Shown: positions 51,069 through 59,319 of the stretch, one piece after another
Layout: every line of letters starts with the position of its first letter
How positions within the stretch are numbered: the stretch's first letter is position 1
Source: Mycolicibacterium flavescens
GTDB taxonomy: Bacteria; Actinomycetota; Actinomycetes; Mycobacteriales; Mycobacteriaceae
Length of the DNA stretch: 64,000 nucleotides
NCBI GenBank assembly: GCA_900637135.1
Contig: LR134353.1
Span: forward strand, 1-64,000
Direction of reading: 5' to 3'
Notes under the pieces: model-generated
What the model was told of the DNA's origin: nothing
What the model saw: the letters and a program-made list of their open reading frames with translations, nothing else
Database searches by the model: none
Translations under genes and position numbers: made by a program

Positions 51069-52591
51069 CCTCAACCGCCGCAGCGACATCCGCCTCGAGC
51101 GTCACGCCCGGGCGGCCGTCGACCACCCGGGTCACCATCCTCACCGGACGGCGCATGACCGATCTGGTCTTGCCTGCGGCGGCGCCGATCGAAACCTACA
51201 TCGACGAGACCGTCTCGGTGTTGGCCGAGCTTCTCGAGGACACACCCAAGGATGTATTGGCGGGGTTCGACTTCAAGGCACAGGGCGTGTGGGCGTTCGC
51301 CAGGCCGGGTGCGCCGCCGCTGAGGTTCAGCGAGTCGCTTGACGAGGCGGGGGTCGTCGACGGATCGCTGCTGACGTTGGTCTCGGTCAGCCGCACCGAG
51401 CGCTATCGACCGCTCGTCGAGGATGTCATCGACGCGATCGCCGTACTGGACGAGTCGCCGGAGTTCGACCGCTCGGCTCTGAACCGCTTTGTCGGAGTGG
51501 CCATTCCGCTGGTATCGGTGGTCGTCACGGCGATGGCGATGCTGGCGTGGTCGCGCGCCGGGCACGACTGGTGGTGGGCGGTCGCTCTCGGAGTGCTGGG
51601 GTTGGGTCTGCTCGGCGGTAGCGCGGTGGCCAACAACCGCTACCGGAACGTCGACCTGGCCGAGAGCCTGTTGACGGCGGCGCTGCCGACGCTCGCGGGT
51701 GCGGTGGCCCTGGCGGTCCCCCTTCCCCGGGGCGTCGACTCGCTGGGCGCACCGCAGATCGCGGGTGCCTCCGCGGTGGTGTTGTTGTTGACGTTGGCCA
51801 CACGCGGCGGGCCCCGCCGCAGAGCGGAGCTGGCGTCGTTCCTGGCGATCGCGTCGATCGCGGCGACGGCTGCGGCGGTGGCCTTCGGCTACGGATGGCA
51901 GCACTGGGTGCCCACGGGAGCGATTGCGTTCGGTCTGATCGTGGTCACCAATGCCGCCAAACTGACCGTCGCGGTCGCCCGCATCGCGTTGCCGCCGATC
52001 CCGGCCCCGGGGGAGACGGTGTCGAACGACGAACTGCTCGATCCCGTCGCGACATCGCACAGCGAGGAGGAGTCGCCGACCTGGCAGGCGATCATCGCCT
52101 CTGTTCCGGAGTCGGCGACGCGCCTGCACGAGCGCAGTCAGTTGGCCAGGCGGCTGTTGATCGGATTCGTCACGGCGGGCGCCCTCGTGCTGTCGGTCGG
52201 CGCGATCGCGGTCCTGACGCAGGGCCACTTCTTCGTGCACAGCATGAGCGTCGCGGGCCTGACCGCGGTGATCTGTGGATTCCGGTCCCGGTTGTATGCC
52301 GAAAGATGGTGTGCCTGGGCGCTGTTGACGGCTACCGTTGCCATCCCGACGGGCGTGATGGTTCGGCTGTGCCTGTGGTATCCGGACAGGGCCGGGTTGG
52401 TCCTGGCGATCTACGCGCTCGCGGGCATCGTCGCATTGACCGCCGTCGGTGCCACGGCGAGCCTGCGCCGGATCTCACCGGTGACGAAGCGGATCCTCGA
52501 ACTGCTCGACGGCGCCGCGATCGCCGCGGTGATCCCGATGCTGCTGTGGATCGCCGGGGTCTACGACCTGCTGCGCAACTTGCGGTTCTAG
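51065..52591 (+). CDS. eccD1: ESX-1 membrane channel component EccD1
   Basis: EccD is the multi-spanning subunit forming the membrane vestibule of the ESX complex. The GTG at 51065 gives 508 residues (M. tuberculosis 511). A ubiquitin-like cytoplasmic domain (about 20-110, TRVTILTGRRMTDLVLPAAAPIETY) is followed by eleven predicted membrane spans. It is the last ESX gene in the window; its 3' end overlaps the convergent DUF427 gene by 4 bp. Confidence 0.97.
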   Translation: MTSTAAATSASSVTPGRPSTTRVTILTGRRMTDLVLPAAAPIETYIDETVSVLAELLEDTPKDVLAGFDFKAQGVWAFARPGAPPLRFSESLDEAGVVDGSLLTLVSVSRTERYRPLVEDVIDAIAVLDESPEFDRSALNRFVGVAIPLVSVVVTAMAMLAWSRAGHDWWWAVALGVLGLGLLGGSAVANNRYRNVDLAESLLTAALPTLAGAVALAVPLPRGVDSLGAPQIAGASAVVLLLTLATRGGPRRRAELASFLAIASIAATAAAVAFGYGWQHWVPTGAIAFGLIVVTNAAKLTVAVARIALPPIPAPGETVSNDELLDPVATSHSEEESPTWQAIIASVPESATRLHERSQLARRLLIGFVTAGALVLSVGAIAVLTQGHFFVHSMSVAGLTAVICGFRSRLYAERWCAWALLTATVAIPTGVMVRLCLWYPDRAGLVLAIYALAGIVALTAVGATASLRRISPVTKRILELLDGAAIAAVIPMLLWIAGVYDLLRNLRF

Positions 52592-53400
52592 CTCCACTGC
52601 GTCGCGGGGCGGTCCCGACGCTCACCGTCGACGGTGACGTCGACGCGCTCGTCGAAGAAGCAAATGTGGTCGCGGACGCGTTCGCCGTCGGGCAGGGGAT
52701 CGCGGTAAGTCCACGCGACGTCGCGCGGCCCGTCGGGCACCGAGAAGTACGACGCCCGCCCCTTGTACGCGCAGTAGGAGATGGTGTCGCTGTCGTCGAG
52801 GTCGGCGACGACGTCCTCGCGCGGCAGGTAGTACCGCACCGGTAGATGCGTCTCGAACAGCAGCATCGGGCGTTTCGACTCCGCGAGCAGGCGGCCGTCG
52901 GATTCGATGCGGACGTGGCGGCTGCTCGTGAGGATGTCGATGCGGTGATACGGATCGTGCGGGTGGCTGACGATCGGCTCGTCTTCTTCGTGCCATTCGA
53001 ACGCGCCGAAGTTCAGGACCGCGTAGGCGGCGAGGTCGGGGTCCTCGGGTTGGAAGGCCGCTGCGGGTGCCGTTTCCTCGCCGGCGATGACGTCGAACTC
53101 GGCACCGGGACACGAGTGGGTGCCGAACGGGACCGTGGGATCGAGCACCGCGCGGTCGACGCCGGGACGATCCGCGTCGTCGTCGCCGGATTCGGCGCCC
53201 GCGGGCACCAGCTGCCCGGCGAGGTCGGCGACCGGAACCGCGTACGTCGGCAGGATCCGGCGTGGTTCCCACACCAGCACGGCGTCGCAGGTGTCGACGA
53301 GCGGTTCACCGGCAAGGGCCACGCGAATCCGCTTCGGCGTCGGTTCGTACCGCAGGGCGTCGAGGCTTCCGCGCAGCAGGTCGGCCATCCGAACGGCCAT
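52588..53400 (-). CDS. DUF427 domain protein
   Basis: The 270 residues contain two copies of the DUF427 fold: a diverged N-terminal one (TPKRIRVALAGEPLVDTCDAVLVWEPRRILPTYAVP) and a canonical C-terminal one (VRIESDGRLLAESKRPMLLFETHLPVRYYLPREDV, then SYCAYKGRASYFSV and VAWTYRDPLPDGERV). The function is unknown. It occupies the place where ESX-1 genes continue in M. tuberculosis. Confidence 0.88.
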   Translation of the reverse strand: MAVRMADLLRGSLDALRYEPTPKRIRVALAGEPLVDTCDAVLVWEPRRILPTYAVPVADLAGQLVPAGAESGDDDADRPGVDRAVLDPTVPFGTHSCPGAEFDVIAGEETAPAAAFQPEDPDLAAYAVLNFGAFEWHEEDEPIVSHPHDPYHRIDILTSSRHVRIESDGRLLAESKRPMLLFETHLPVRYYLPREDVVADLDDSDTISYCAYKGRASYFSVPDGPRDVAWTYRDPLPDGERVRDHICFFDERVDVTVDGERRDRPATQWS

Positions 53401-53429
53401 CGGGCACCCCTTGTCCGCTTATCCGCGAG

Positions 53430-54812
53430 TCATTTGCGAGGCGGGCGCAACACGTTCATCGCCAACCGCATTATCGGGGCGGGCACCCGGTCCTTGGCCG
53501 AAAGCGCGGCATCGGCGGCCCGACCGCGTAGCGGAGTACCGCGCCCGAACATGCGGTTGAACGGCCCACCGCTCGGTTCGAGGTCGAAGTGCAGCGGGGG
53601 CTTCCCGTCGGCGGCGCCGAGCGCATTGGCGATGACGACCCGCTGAATCTCGCTGGTGCCCTCGAAGATGGTGTACAGCTTGGCATCCCGGTACCACTTT
53701 TCGACGGGATGGTCGGTGATGTAGCCCCAGCCGCCCATTGTCTGGATGGCGCGTTCGGTGGCGCGGACCGCGACCTCGCTGGCCGCGAGCTTGGACATCG
53801 AGCCCTCGCCGCGTTCGAACGGGACACCGCTGGCGGCCATCCACGACGCGCGCCAGGTGAGCAGGCGGGCGCCGTCGAGCGTGGTCGCCAGTTCGGCGAG
53901 TGGGAACGCGATCCCCTGGTTGTCGATGATGGGGGCGCCGAACGCCTCTCGGCGGTTGGCGTACTCCGTGGCGTATTCGAGTGCGGCCCGGGCGATCCCG
54001 AGGGCCTGGGCGGCGACCATCGGCCGCGTCTGTTCGAAGGTGCCCAGCGTGGCCGAGCCGGAGTGCTTGGCGCCTTCGACGGCTTCGCGGGCTTTGGCCA
54101 GCTTGTAGTCGAGTTTCTCCTGGCCGCCGAGCAGGTTGTCGGCGGGGACGCGCACGCCGTTGAACTTCAGCTCCGCGGTGTGCGAGGCGCGGCAGCCGAG
54201 CTTGTCGAGCTTGCGGACCATCTCCAGACCCGGGGTGCTGCCGGGGACGATGAAGAGCGCTTGGCCCTTGTGTCCGAGTTCCTGGTCGACGACGGCGTTG
54301 ACCACGTGCACGTTGGCGATGCCGCCGTTGCCGATCCACATCTTGTGGCCGTCGATGATCCAGTCGTCGCCGTCGCGCCGGGCGTGTGTCCGGAGGTTGC
54401 GGACGTCGCTGCCGCCCTCGGGCTCGGAGATCGCCAGTGCCGCCAGCTTCAGATCGCCTGGGGTGCCGAAGCATTCGGGTGCCCACTGGAGCATCTGTTC
54501 GGGCGAGGCAGCCTGTCCGATGGCCGACAGCGCGAGTGCGGGCATGACCACGGCAAGGCCGATGCCGGCGCAGCCCCAGAAGAGCTCCTCCATGAATATC
54601 GGCAGCGAAAGCCCCGTCGGGTCGCCGATGAGGTCGCGATAGAACAGGGGACTGTAGAAGCCGCGCGTGGCGGCTTCCTCGAGCACCGGCCAGGGGAACT
54701 CCTGGCGTTTGTCGTAGTCGAGCGCGACGGGCCGGACCACCTCTTCGGCGAATTCGTGGGTCCGTCGCGCCAGGTCGTGCTGCGCCTCGGTGGGCGTCAG
54801 GTCGAAGGCCAC
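53430..54812 (-). CDS. Acyl-CoA dehydrogenase
   Basis: An FAD-dependent acyl-CoA dehydrogenase of 460 residues that introduces an alpha-beta double bond. FAD/substrate motifs are visible: LAALAISEPEGGSDVRNLRT, WIIDGHKMWIGNGG, ATEYANRREAFGAPIIDNQGIAFPLAELAT, TMGGWGYITDHPVEKWYRDAKLYTIFEGTSEIQR. The GFEG-type catalytic base is likely within the IFEGTSE segment. An extra C-terminal tail of about 50 residues is basic. Substrate chain length is not predictable. Confidence 0.93.
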   Translation of the reverse strand: MAFDLTPTEAQHDLARRTHEFAEEVVRPVALDYDKRQEFPWPVLEEAATRGFYSPLFYRDLIGDPTGLSLPIFMEELFWGCAGIGLAVVMPALALSAIGQAASPEQMLQWAPECFGTPGDLKLAALAISEPEGGSDVRNLRTHARRDGDDWIIDGHKMWIGNGGIANVHVVNAVVDQELGHKGQALFIVPGSTPGLEMVRKLDKLGCRASHTAELKFNGVRVPADNLLGGQEKLDYKLAKAREAVEGAKHSGSATLGTFEQTRPMVAAQALGIARAALEYATEYANRREAFGAPIIDNQGIAFPLAELATTLDGARLLTWRASWMAASGVPFERGEGSMSKLAASEVAVRATERAIQTMGGWGYITDHPVEKWYRDAKLYTIFEGTSEIQRVVIANALGAADGKPPLHFDLEPSGGPFNRMFGRGTPLRGRAADAALSAKDRVPAPIMRLAMNVLRPPRK

Positions 54813-54867
54813 GACAGTGTGTTAGCCACGCCTGCGCATTCCGAAACACTTGTTCGCTGAAATGGAC

Positions 54868-54901
54868 GGCCCCCGGATGCCAGGGGGTGCATCCGGGGGC
54901 C
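54868..54901 (-). terminator. Intrinsic terminator after the small secreted-protein gene
   Basis: A perfect 13-bp GC-rich stem (54868-54880 / 54889-54901) with an 8-base loop lies 15 bp beyond the stop of the upstream minus-strand gene. It precedes the acyl-CoA dehydrogenase start. Confidence 0.8.
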
Positions 54902-54916
54902 TGTCTCGCGGGGTAG

Positions 54917-55216
54917 CTACTTGACGTCTACATAGATCGTCTTGTTGATCACCCGGGTGTTGCGGTCACCGCCGACGCCCAGGCTGTCGGTCTGGGTGTA
55001 GGTCTGACCGGGGCGCACCGCCACCACGGACGCCTTGTCCAGCGGGACGTTACCGATGCGGTTCACGATCACGTGGTAGCCCTGAGATTCCAGCTCGCTG
55101 ATGGTCTGCTGCGCGCTTCCGGGTCCGGATGGTGCGGCCTGGACGGGTGCGGCCAGTCCGATCAGAGCGGCGGCAAGGGCGCTAGCGGCGACGGTAGCGA
55201 TACCAAACTTCTTCAT
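54917..55216 (-). CDS. Small secreted protein of a mycobacterial family, unknown function
   Basis: ATG at 55216 is preceded by GAAGAAGG and gives 99 residues. A Sec signal peptide (MKKFGIATVAASALAAALIGLAAPVQA) with an AxA-type cleavage site ends near residue 28. The mature domain has ELESQGYHVIVNRIGNVPLDKASVVAVRPGQ and ends VINKTIYVDVK, a pattern seen in several small exported mycobacterial proteins. Related proteins often have a Cys where PLDKASV is found here. The function is unknown. The upstream region to 55481 (about 260 bp) holds no other recognised element. Confidence 0.82.
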   Translation of the reverse strand: MKKFGIATVAASALAAALIGLAAPVQAAPSGPGSAQQTISELESQGYHVIVNRIGNVPLDKASVVAVRPGQTYTQTDSLGVGGDRNTRVINKTIYVDVK

Positions 55217-55480
55217 TTTCGAGCCTTCTTCTTTTGTTCGTTTCGTATCCGAGCCGTGGCATGTGTCGCGGTTCGTAGCTGCAGCTGATCTTGGAAACCA
55301 CGTGGTCAAAGGTTTTAATTCCGATGGCAGAAATTGATTGCCGGATGGCAGGAATAGTGCTGCGGGGCAGCCGATTGCCCATGTTCGGACGGCCGAACCG
55401 GCCCACTGCCGGCGCGGTGAGCGGCGGGGCCGGCCGCACGCTCGCGGTCGCGGGTCGGTTCGCGTCCAGCTACCAGGCGT

Positions 55481-55496
55481 TCGAACGTATGATCGA
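55481..55496 (+). promoter_or_regulatory. SOS (LexA) box upstream of the 102-residue protein
   Basis: TCGAACGTATGATCGA matches the mycobacterial SOS consensus TCGAAC-N4-GTTCGA with one mismatch. It ends 3 bp before the start codon at 55500, where LexA binding would block transcription. Confidence 0.7.
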
Positions 55497-55499
55497 ACT

Positions 55500-55808
55500 A
55501 TGGGCGAGCTGAAAGGCATCGGATACAACGGGCAGCCCGTTCAGCAAGCCTTCCGTCGTGTCGATCCGCCGATCGCCGTGCTCGTCGATCTGGCCGCGGT
55601 CTTTCCGCGCGAGCCACACGCCGTCGGCGGCTACAACCCGGCGGGTCTGCAAATGCACGCGGTCGTCGAAGGGCGGCTGACGTGCTGGGGCTTGTGCGAG
55701 CAGGGCTACTGGTGGGGGCTGGTGACATACGAAATCGCCTACGGCGCGCGCCGGAAACCCGTCACGCACTGGATCCCCGCATGGACACTCAAGCCCAAGG
55801 CGGACTGA
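55500..55808 (+). CDS. Conserved hypothetical protein, SOS-box controlled
   Basis: The 102-residue protein starts MGELKGIGYNGQPV and contains GRLTCWGLCEQGYWWGLVTYEIAYG and THWIPAWTLKPK. The Trp-rich pattern ending in HWIPAWTL resembles small proteins found beside 13E12/DUF222-HNH genes in mycobacteria, from memory. No catalytic motif or signal peptide is visible. The start is chosen because the box lies immediately upstream and the earlier frame (from 55338) lacks family-like sequence. It converges with the DUF222-like gene. Confidence 0.65.
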   Translation: MGELKGIGYNGQPVQQAFRRVDPPIAVLVDLAAVFPREPHAVGGYNPAGLQMHAVVEGRLTCWGLCEQGYWWGLVTYEIAYGARRKPVTHWIPAWTLKPKAD

Positions 55809-55826
55809 CCGCGCTCCCACGCATGG

Positions 55827-56096
55827 CTAAGAAGCCGCCTGACCCAGCCGCCGCTGCGCCTCTCCTGGAGAAATACGCAAGCGCCTGGCCACATCCCGCG
55901 GGGTCGCGCTCCGGTCAAGGAGCAGGCGGCCGAACAGCCGCTGCTCGAGCGCCGCGACGCGATTGTCGAGCTTGTCGATCTGTTCGACGAGCGCGTAAAG
56001 CTCGGTGCGTGTCAAGCCGTCGAGCCGGACACTCGCAAGCTCTCGGTACAGCGCCTCCAGCGTGGTGAGCAGATCGGAAATTTGATTCGAACGCAT
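55827..56096 (-). CDS. DUF222 (13E12)-like N-terminal fragment
   Basis: The 89 residues from the ATG at 56096 read ISDLLTTLEALYRELASVRLDGLTRTELYALVEQIDKLDNRVAALEQRL and RRLRISPGEAQRRLGQ. This is the helical N-terminus of 13E12-repeat DUF222/HNH proteins, which usually run beyond 400 residues. Here the frame stops before any HNH domain. Either it is a degenerate remnant or a free-standing short protein. The start codon lies inside an SOS box. Known 13E12 family members in M. tuberculosis are LexA-controlled. Confidence 0.55.
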   Translation of the reverse strand: MRSNQISDLLTTLEALYRELASVRLDGLTRTELYALVEQIDKLDNRVAALEQRLFGRLLLDRSATPRDVARRLRISPGEAQRRLGQAAS

Positions 56097-56102
56097 GTAC
56101 GA
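56087..56102 (-). promoter_or_regulatory. SOS (LexA) box overlapping the DUF222-like start
   Basis: Read on the plus strand, TCGAACGCATGTACGA matches TCGAAC-N4-GTTCGA with one mismatch. The ATG of the minus-strand gene (56094-56096) lies within its spacer, so the start may be leaderless or the box may lie at the promoter of a further-upstream start. Confidence 0.65.
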
Positions 56103-56187
56103 AAGCCTAGCTCCAGGGTGTGACATTCTGCGAGGAGTTATCCACAGGCAAGGGAATGTATCGGACTACAGTCCGGTTATTCAGTGC

Positions 56188-57156
56188 ATGCCTGCAGTTA
56201 CCGCCGATACGCTCACCCTTCCCCGCATCACCACCGCCGGACCGTCGGACACCGACCGCCCCGTCCGGTCGATCACCACCGGGCCGCGCGGCTTCGAAGG
56301 CGAGGGTTTCCCTGTCGTCCGCGCCTTCGCCGGGGTCTCGGCCGTCGAGCTCGATCCGTTCGTTCACATGGACCAGATGGGCGAGGTGGAGTACGAGCCG
56401 GGAGAACCGCGAGGCACCGACTGGCATCCGCACCGCGGGTTCGAAACCGTCACCTACATGATCGACGGCCGATTCGCGCACCAGGACTCCCACGGTGGCG
56501 GTGGGCTGATCACCGACGGCGCCACTCAGTGGATGACCGCAGGCTCGGGCATCCTGCACATCGAGACACCACCCGCCGAACTCGTCGAAAGCGGCGGCAT
56601 GTTCCACGGCATCCAGCTGTGGGTCAACCTACCCCGCAAGGACAAGTTCGCGACGCCGCGATACCAGGCCATCGAGGGCGGCCAGGTCAAGCTGTTGTCG
56701 TCCGACGACGGTGGCGCGCTGGTCCGAATCGTCGCCGGTGACGTCGACGGCCACGTCGGCCCTGGTGCGACGCATACCCCGATCACGTTGGCACATGCCA
56801 CGATTCAACCCGGTGCCCAACTCCACCTGCCCTGGAGACGCGACTTCAACGCGCTGGTCTATGTACTGTCCGGGCGCGGTGCGGTCGGCCCCGTCGCACA
56901 CCCGATCCACCAGGGCCAACTTGCGGTTCTGGGGCCCGGCGACCGGATCAAGGTGGAAGCACACCGGAGCCAGGACGCTCACCGTCCCGCGCTTGAAGTA
57001 CTGATCCTCGGCGGCCTCCCGATTCGCGAACCCGTGTTCCAGTACGGCCCGTTCGTGATGAACAGCAAGTCCGAACTCATCGAGGCGCTCGAGGACTACC
57101 AGGCAGGCAGGTTCGGACAGATTCCTCCGAACGCCCTCATGCCTCACCGTCATTGA
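56188..57156 (+). CDS. Pirin family protein (second of two)
   Basis: The 322-residue bicupin begins MPAVTADTLTLPRI at the ATG at 56188; the frame upstream is unsupported. Metal-site motif TDWHPHRGFETVTYMIDGRFAHQD and WMTAGSGILHIETPP identify the family. It is the same length class as the pirin at 31893-32858 but differs in sequence. Its 3' end overlaps the convergent FUSC gene by 20 bp. Confidence 0.9.
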   Translation: MPAVTADTLTLPRITTAGPSDTDRPVRSITTGPRGFEGEGFPVVRAFAGVSAVELDPFVHMDQMGEVEYEPGEPRGTDWHPHRGFETVTYMIDGRFAHQDSHGGGGLITDGATQWMTAGSGILHIETPPAELVESGGMFHGIQLWVNLPRKDKFATPRYQAIEGGQVKLLSSDDGGALVRIVAGDVDGHVGPGATHTPITLAHATIQPGAQLHLPWRRDFNALVYVLSGRGAVGPVAHPIHQGQLAVLGPGDRIKVEAHRSQDAHRPALEVLILGGLPIREPVFQYGPFVMNSKSELIEALEDYQAGRFGQIPPNALMPHRH

Positions 57157-59305
57157 TCGACCGCGCCGGTGCACCTTTGGGGTACAGCAGGTTCAGCGCC
57201 CCGAGATGGGCAGCGACGGCCACCAAAGGCAGCGCGGCAGGAACCGCGAGGTCGTCGTCGGTGGCCTCGGCGCGCAGCGCCGTCACGAAATCGTCGCTGA
57301 GTGGTGGGGGCGGATCGACCGCGCCGCCGGTGACCCTCGCGCAGATCGCCTCGGCGTGGGTTTCGAGCACCTCCCTTGTCCGGGGATAGATTCCGTGCGG
57401 CGGGGGAACGACATCGGCGATCAGTTCGGCGGCGGCACGCAGCCGGATGGCCCGGTTCGCCGATCGCACCGCGGGCCCGCGGATATCGGTGGGCCCGCTA
57501 CCTTCCGAAAGGAACTGTCGCACTGCGTCGTCCACGGTCCGCGTCGCCCGTAGCGCCTGCTGGCTCAACGCGATGACCCGATCGGCGGCCTCCTCCGACG
57601 CCCCGCGGGTCACCCTCAGCACCGCGGCCTTGAGGAACGTCGCGCCGACGGCGAACGCGTCGTCGATGGCCCGTCCCAACCGGTTACCCACCCCGCGCGG
57701 CCACAACAGGACCGACACCACCACCCCGACGAGTGCGCCGACCACGACATCCTCCACGCGGATCAGCCCGACGCTCCACCCCGTCGGCGCGATCAGGTTG
57801 AAGATGATCAGCACCATCATCGTGAACGCGGCCTGGCCGGCGATGAAGGATGCGACCTCAGGAACGAAGGCGGACCCGAAAGCCACCGTCGGCAGGAGCA
57901 TCCACATGACGACCGGATCGACGCCGACGAGCTCGATGAGCCCTACGCCCAACAGGAATCCGATCGCGGTACCGGCGACCGCCCGTAACATCCGAGTGCC
58001 GGTGGTCAGCGCGCTGCTGCGCAGCACCGACATCGCTCCAAGTACGACCCAGAAGCCGTGCTCGAGCGGGAAAAGGTGAGTGACGGCGACCGCCAGCGCC
58101 AAGCCGAGCCCCGTGCGAATGCTGTTGCGCAACACCACGGCCCGGGTGGCGAGGAACCCGCGGGTGATCGCTGCGACGGCCGTCGTCTCCGGCATCACCC
58201 AGTCGGCGGTGCCGGTCTTGGGCAGGCCACGGCCCAGCACCCGCGCCCACACCGGGCGCGCGTCGGCGGCGGCGGCATTGCGGATGATCCTGCCGGTGAC
58301 GCCTACCGTCGCCGAAAAGGTACGTCGCGCAAGCAGATTGCGACCGACAGTGAGCGCGTCTGCCTCGCACGACGATGCGAGGATCTCGAGGATGTCCTCG
58401 CGGTAGTGCCCCTGGGCGATCTCGCGCAGTTCGGTCAGCGCCGCGTCGAGGTCCGCGGTGCGGGCGGCGCGGGTCGACACGTCGGAGATCTGCAGTACTG
58501 CGGCCGAATCGCGCAGCACCCGGATGAGCGGGTATTTCATCTCGCCGAGGAGTTGCCCCGTGCCGTCGGTGATCCGGTCTGACAGCCAACCGAGATCGTC
58601 GACCACCCGGACCAGGGCGCGGCTGCCCGCGGTGAGCGCGACGGGTCGGTAGTCGGCACCCAGGAACGTTTCCCACAGTTGGTTCATCGCCCGGGTCACG
58701 TTCCTGGCCGGGGTGGTGCCCTGCAAACAGTCGGCCAACCGGTCGCACACGCGCGCGGCACCGCTGCGCAGCTCGTCGTGGTGGCGCGGCGGCAGGAGGA
58801 ACAGCGCGGCGGGCACACAGAACACCAGAGCTATGAACCAGCCGAGCAGCCGATCGGGTATCGGCCCGGGGGGAGTACACGCGGGCAACACGAACGTCAT
58901 CAGCGTGGCGCGCTGCCCGGCGGCGATGATCTCGCTGAGCACCCCGGAAAACGTGACCACCAACCCGAGCACGAACATCGCCGCGACGGCGAGCCACGGA
59001 TGCGGAGCCACCAGCGTGCCGAGCGTGATCAGGACGGCGCCGTTGAAGGCGAGCCCGAGGTAGGCGAGCGCGCGAGCCGGCCGGTTTCCCGGGAAGTCGA
59101 CCAGGATCAGCAACGCGACCGATCCGAAGATCGTGATCATCGGCGTCTGGGTCCCGCCGCCGACCGCGAAGCTCACCGCGGCGGCGATCGGGAGCACGAT
59201 CGCCGCGCGGATTGCACGGCGCAGCGCGTCGAGTTCGGGATCGCGCCGTCGCAGTCGGTTCTCCGCGTGGCGCCACACCGGGGCGACGACTTCAGTGAGC
59301 GACAA
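57137..59305 (-). CDS. FUSC-family inner-membrane protein
   Basis: The 722 residues have two blocks of about five to six membrane spans (about 30-165 and 380-530). Each is followed by a cytoplasmic helical domain, the layout of YccS/AaeB/FUSC proteins linked to efflux of aromatic acids or other compounds. GFWVVLGAMSVLRSSALTTGTRMLRAVAGTAIGFLLG is a typical second-block signature. The start is a TTG at 59305 and may be placed differently. The TetR gene just upstream on the same strand could regulate it. Confidence 0.85.
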   Translation of the reverse strand: MSLTEVVAPVWRHAENRLRRRDPELDALRRAIRAAIVLPIAAAVSFAVGGGTQTPMITIFGSVALLILVDFPGNRPARALAYLGLAFNGAVLITLGTLVAPHPWLAVAAMFVLGLVVTFSGVLSEIIAAGQRATLMTFVLPACTPPGPIPDRLLGWFIALVFCVPAALFLLPPRHHDELRSGAARVCDRLADCLQGTTPARNVTRAMNQLWETFLGADYRPVALTAGSRALVRVVDDLGWLSDRITDGTGQLLGEMKYPLIRVLRDSAAVLQISDVSTRAARTADLDAALTELREIAQGHYREDILEILASSCEADALTVGRNLLARRTFSATVGVTGRIIRNAAAADARPVWARVLGRGLPKTGTADWVMPETTAVAAITRGFLATRAVVLRNSIRTGLGLALAVAVTHLFPLEHGFWVVLGAMSVLRSSALTTGTRMLRAVAGTAIGFLLGVGLIELVGVDPVVMWMLLPTVAFGSAFVPEVASFIAGQAAFTMMVLIIFNLIAPTGWSVGLIRVEDVVVGALVGVVVSVLLWPRGVGNRLGRAIDDAFAVGATFLKAAVLRVTRGASEEAADRVIALSQQALRATRTVDDAVRQFLSEGSGPTDIRGPAVRSANRAIRLRAAAELIADVVPPPHGIYPRTREVLETHAEAICARVTGGAVDPPPPLSDDFVTALRAEATDDDLAVPAALPLVAVAAHLGALNLLYPKGAPARSINDGEA

Positions 59306-59319
59306 CCCCGATGCCCGCG

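Noticed and set aside
53419..54849. 476-residue frame overlapping the acyl-CoA dehydrogenase on the same strand
   Set aside because: Arg-rich translation without motifs, while the 53430-54812 frame shows all family signatures.
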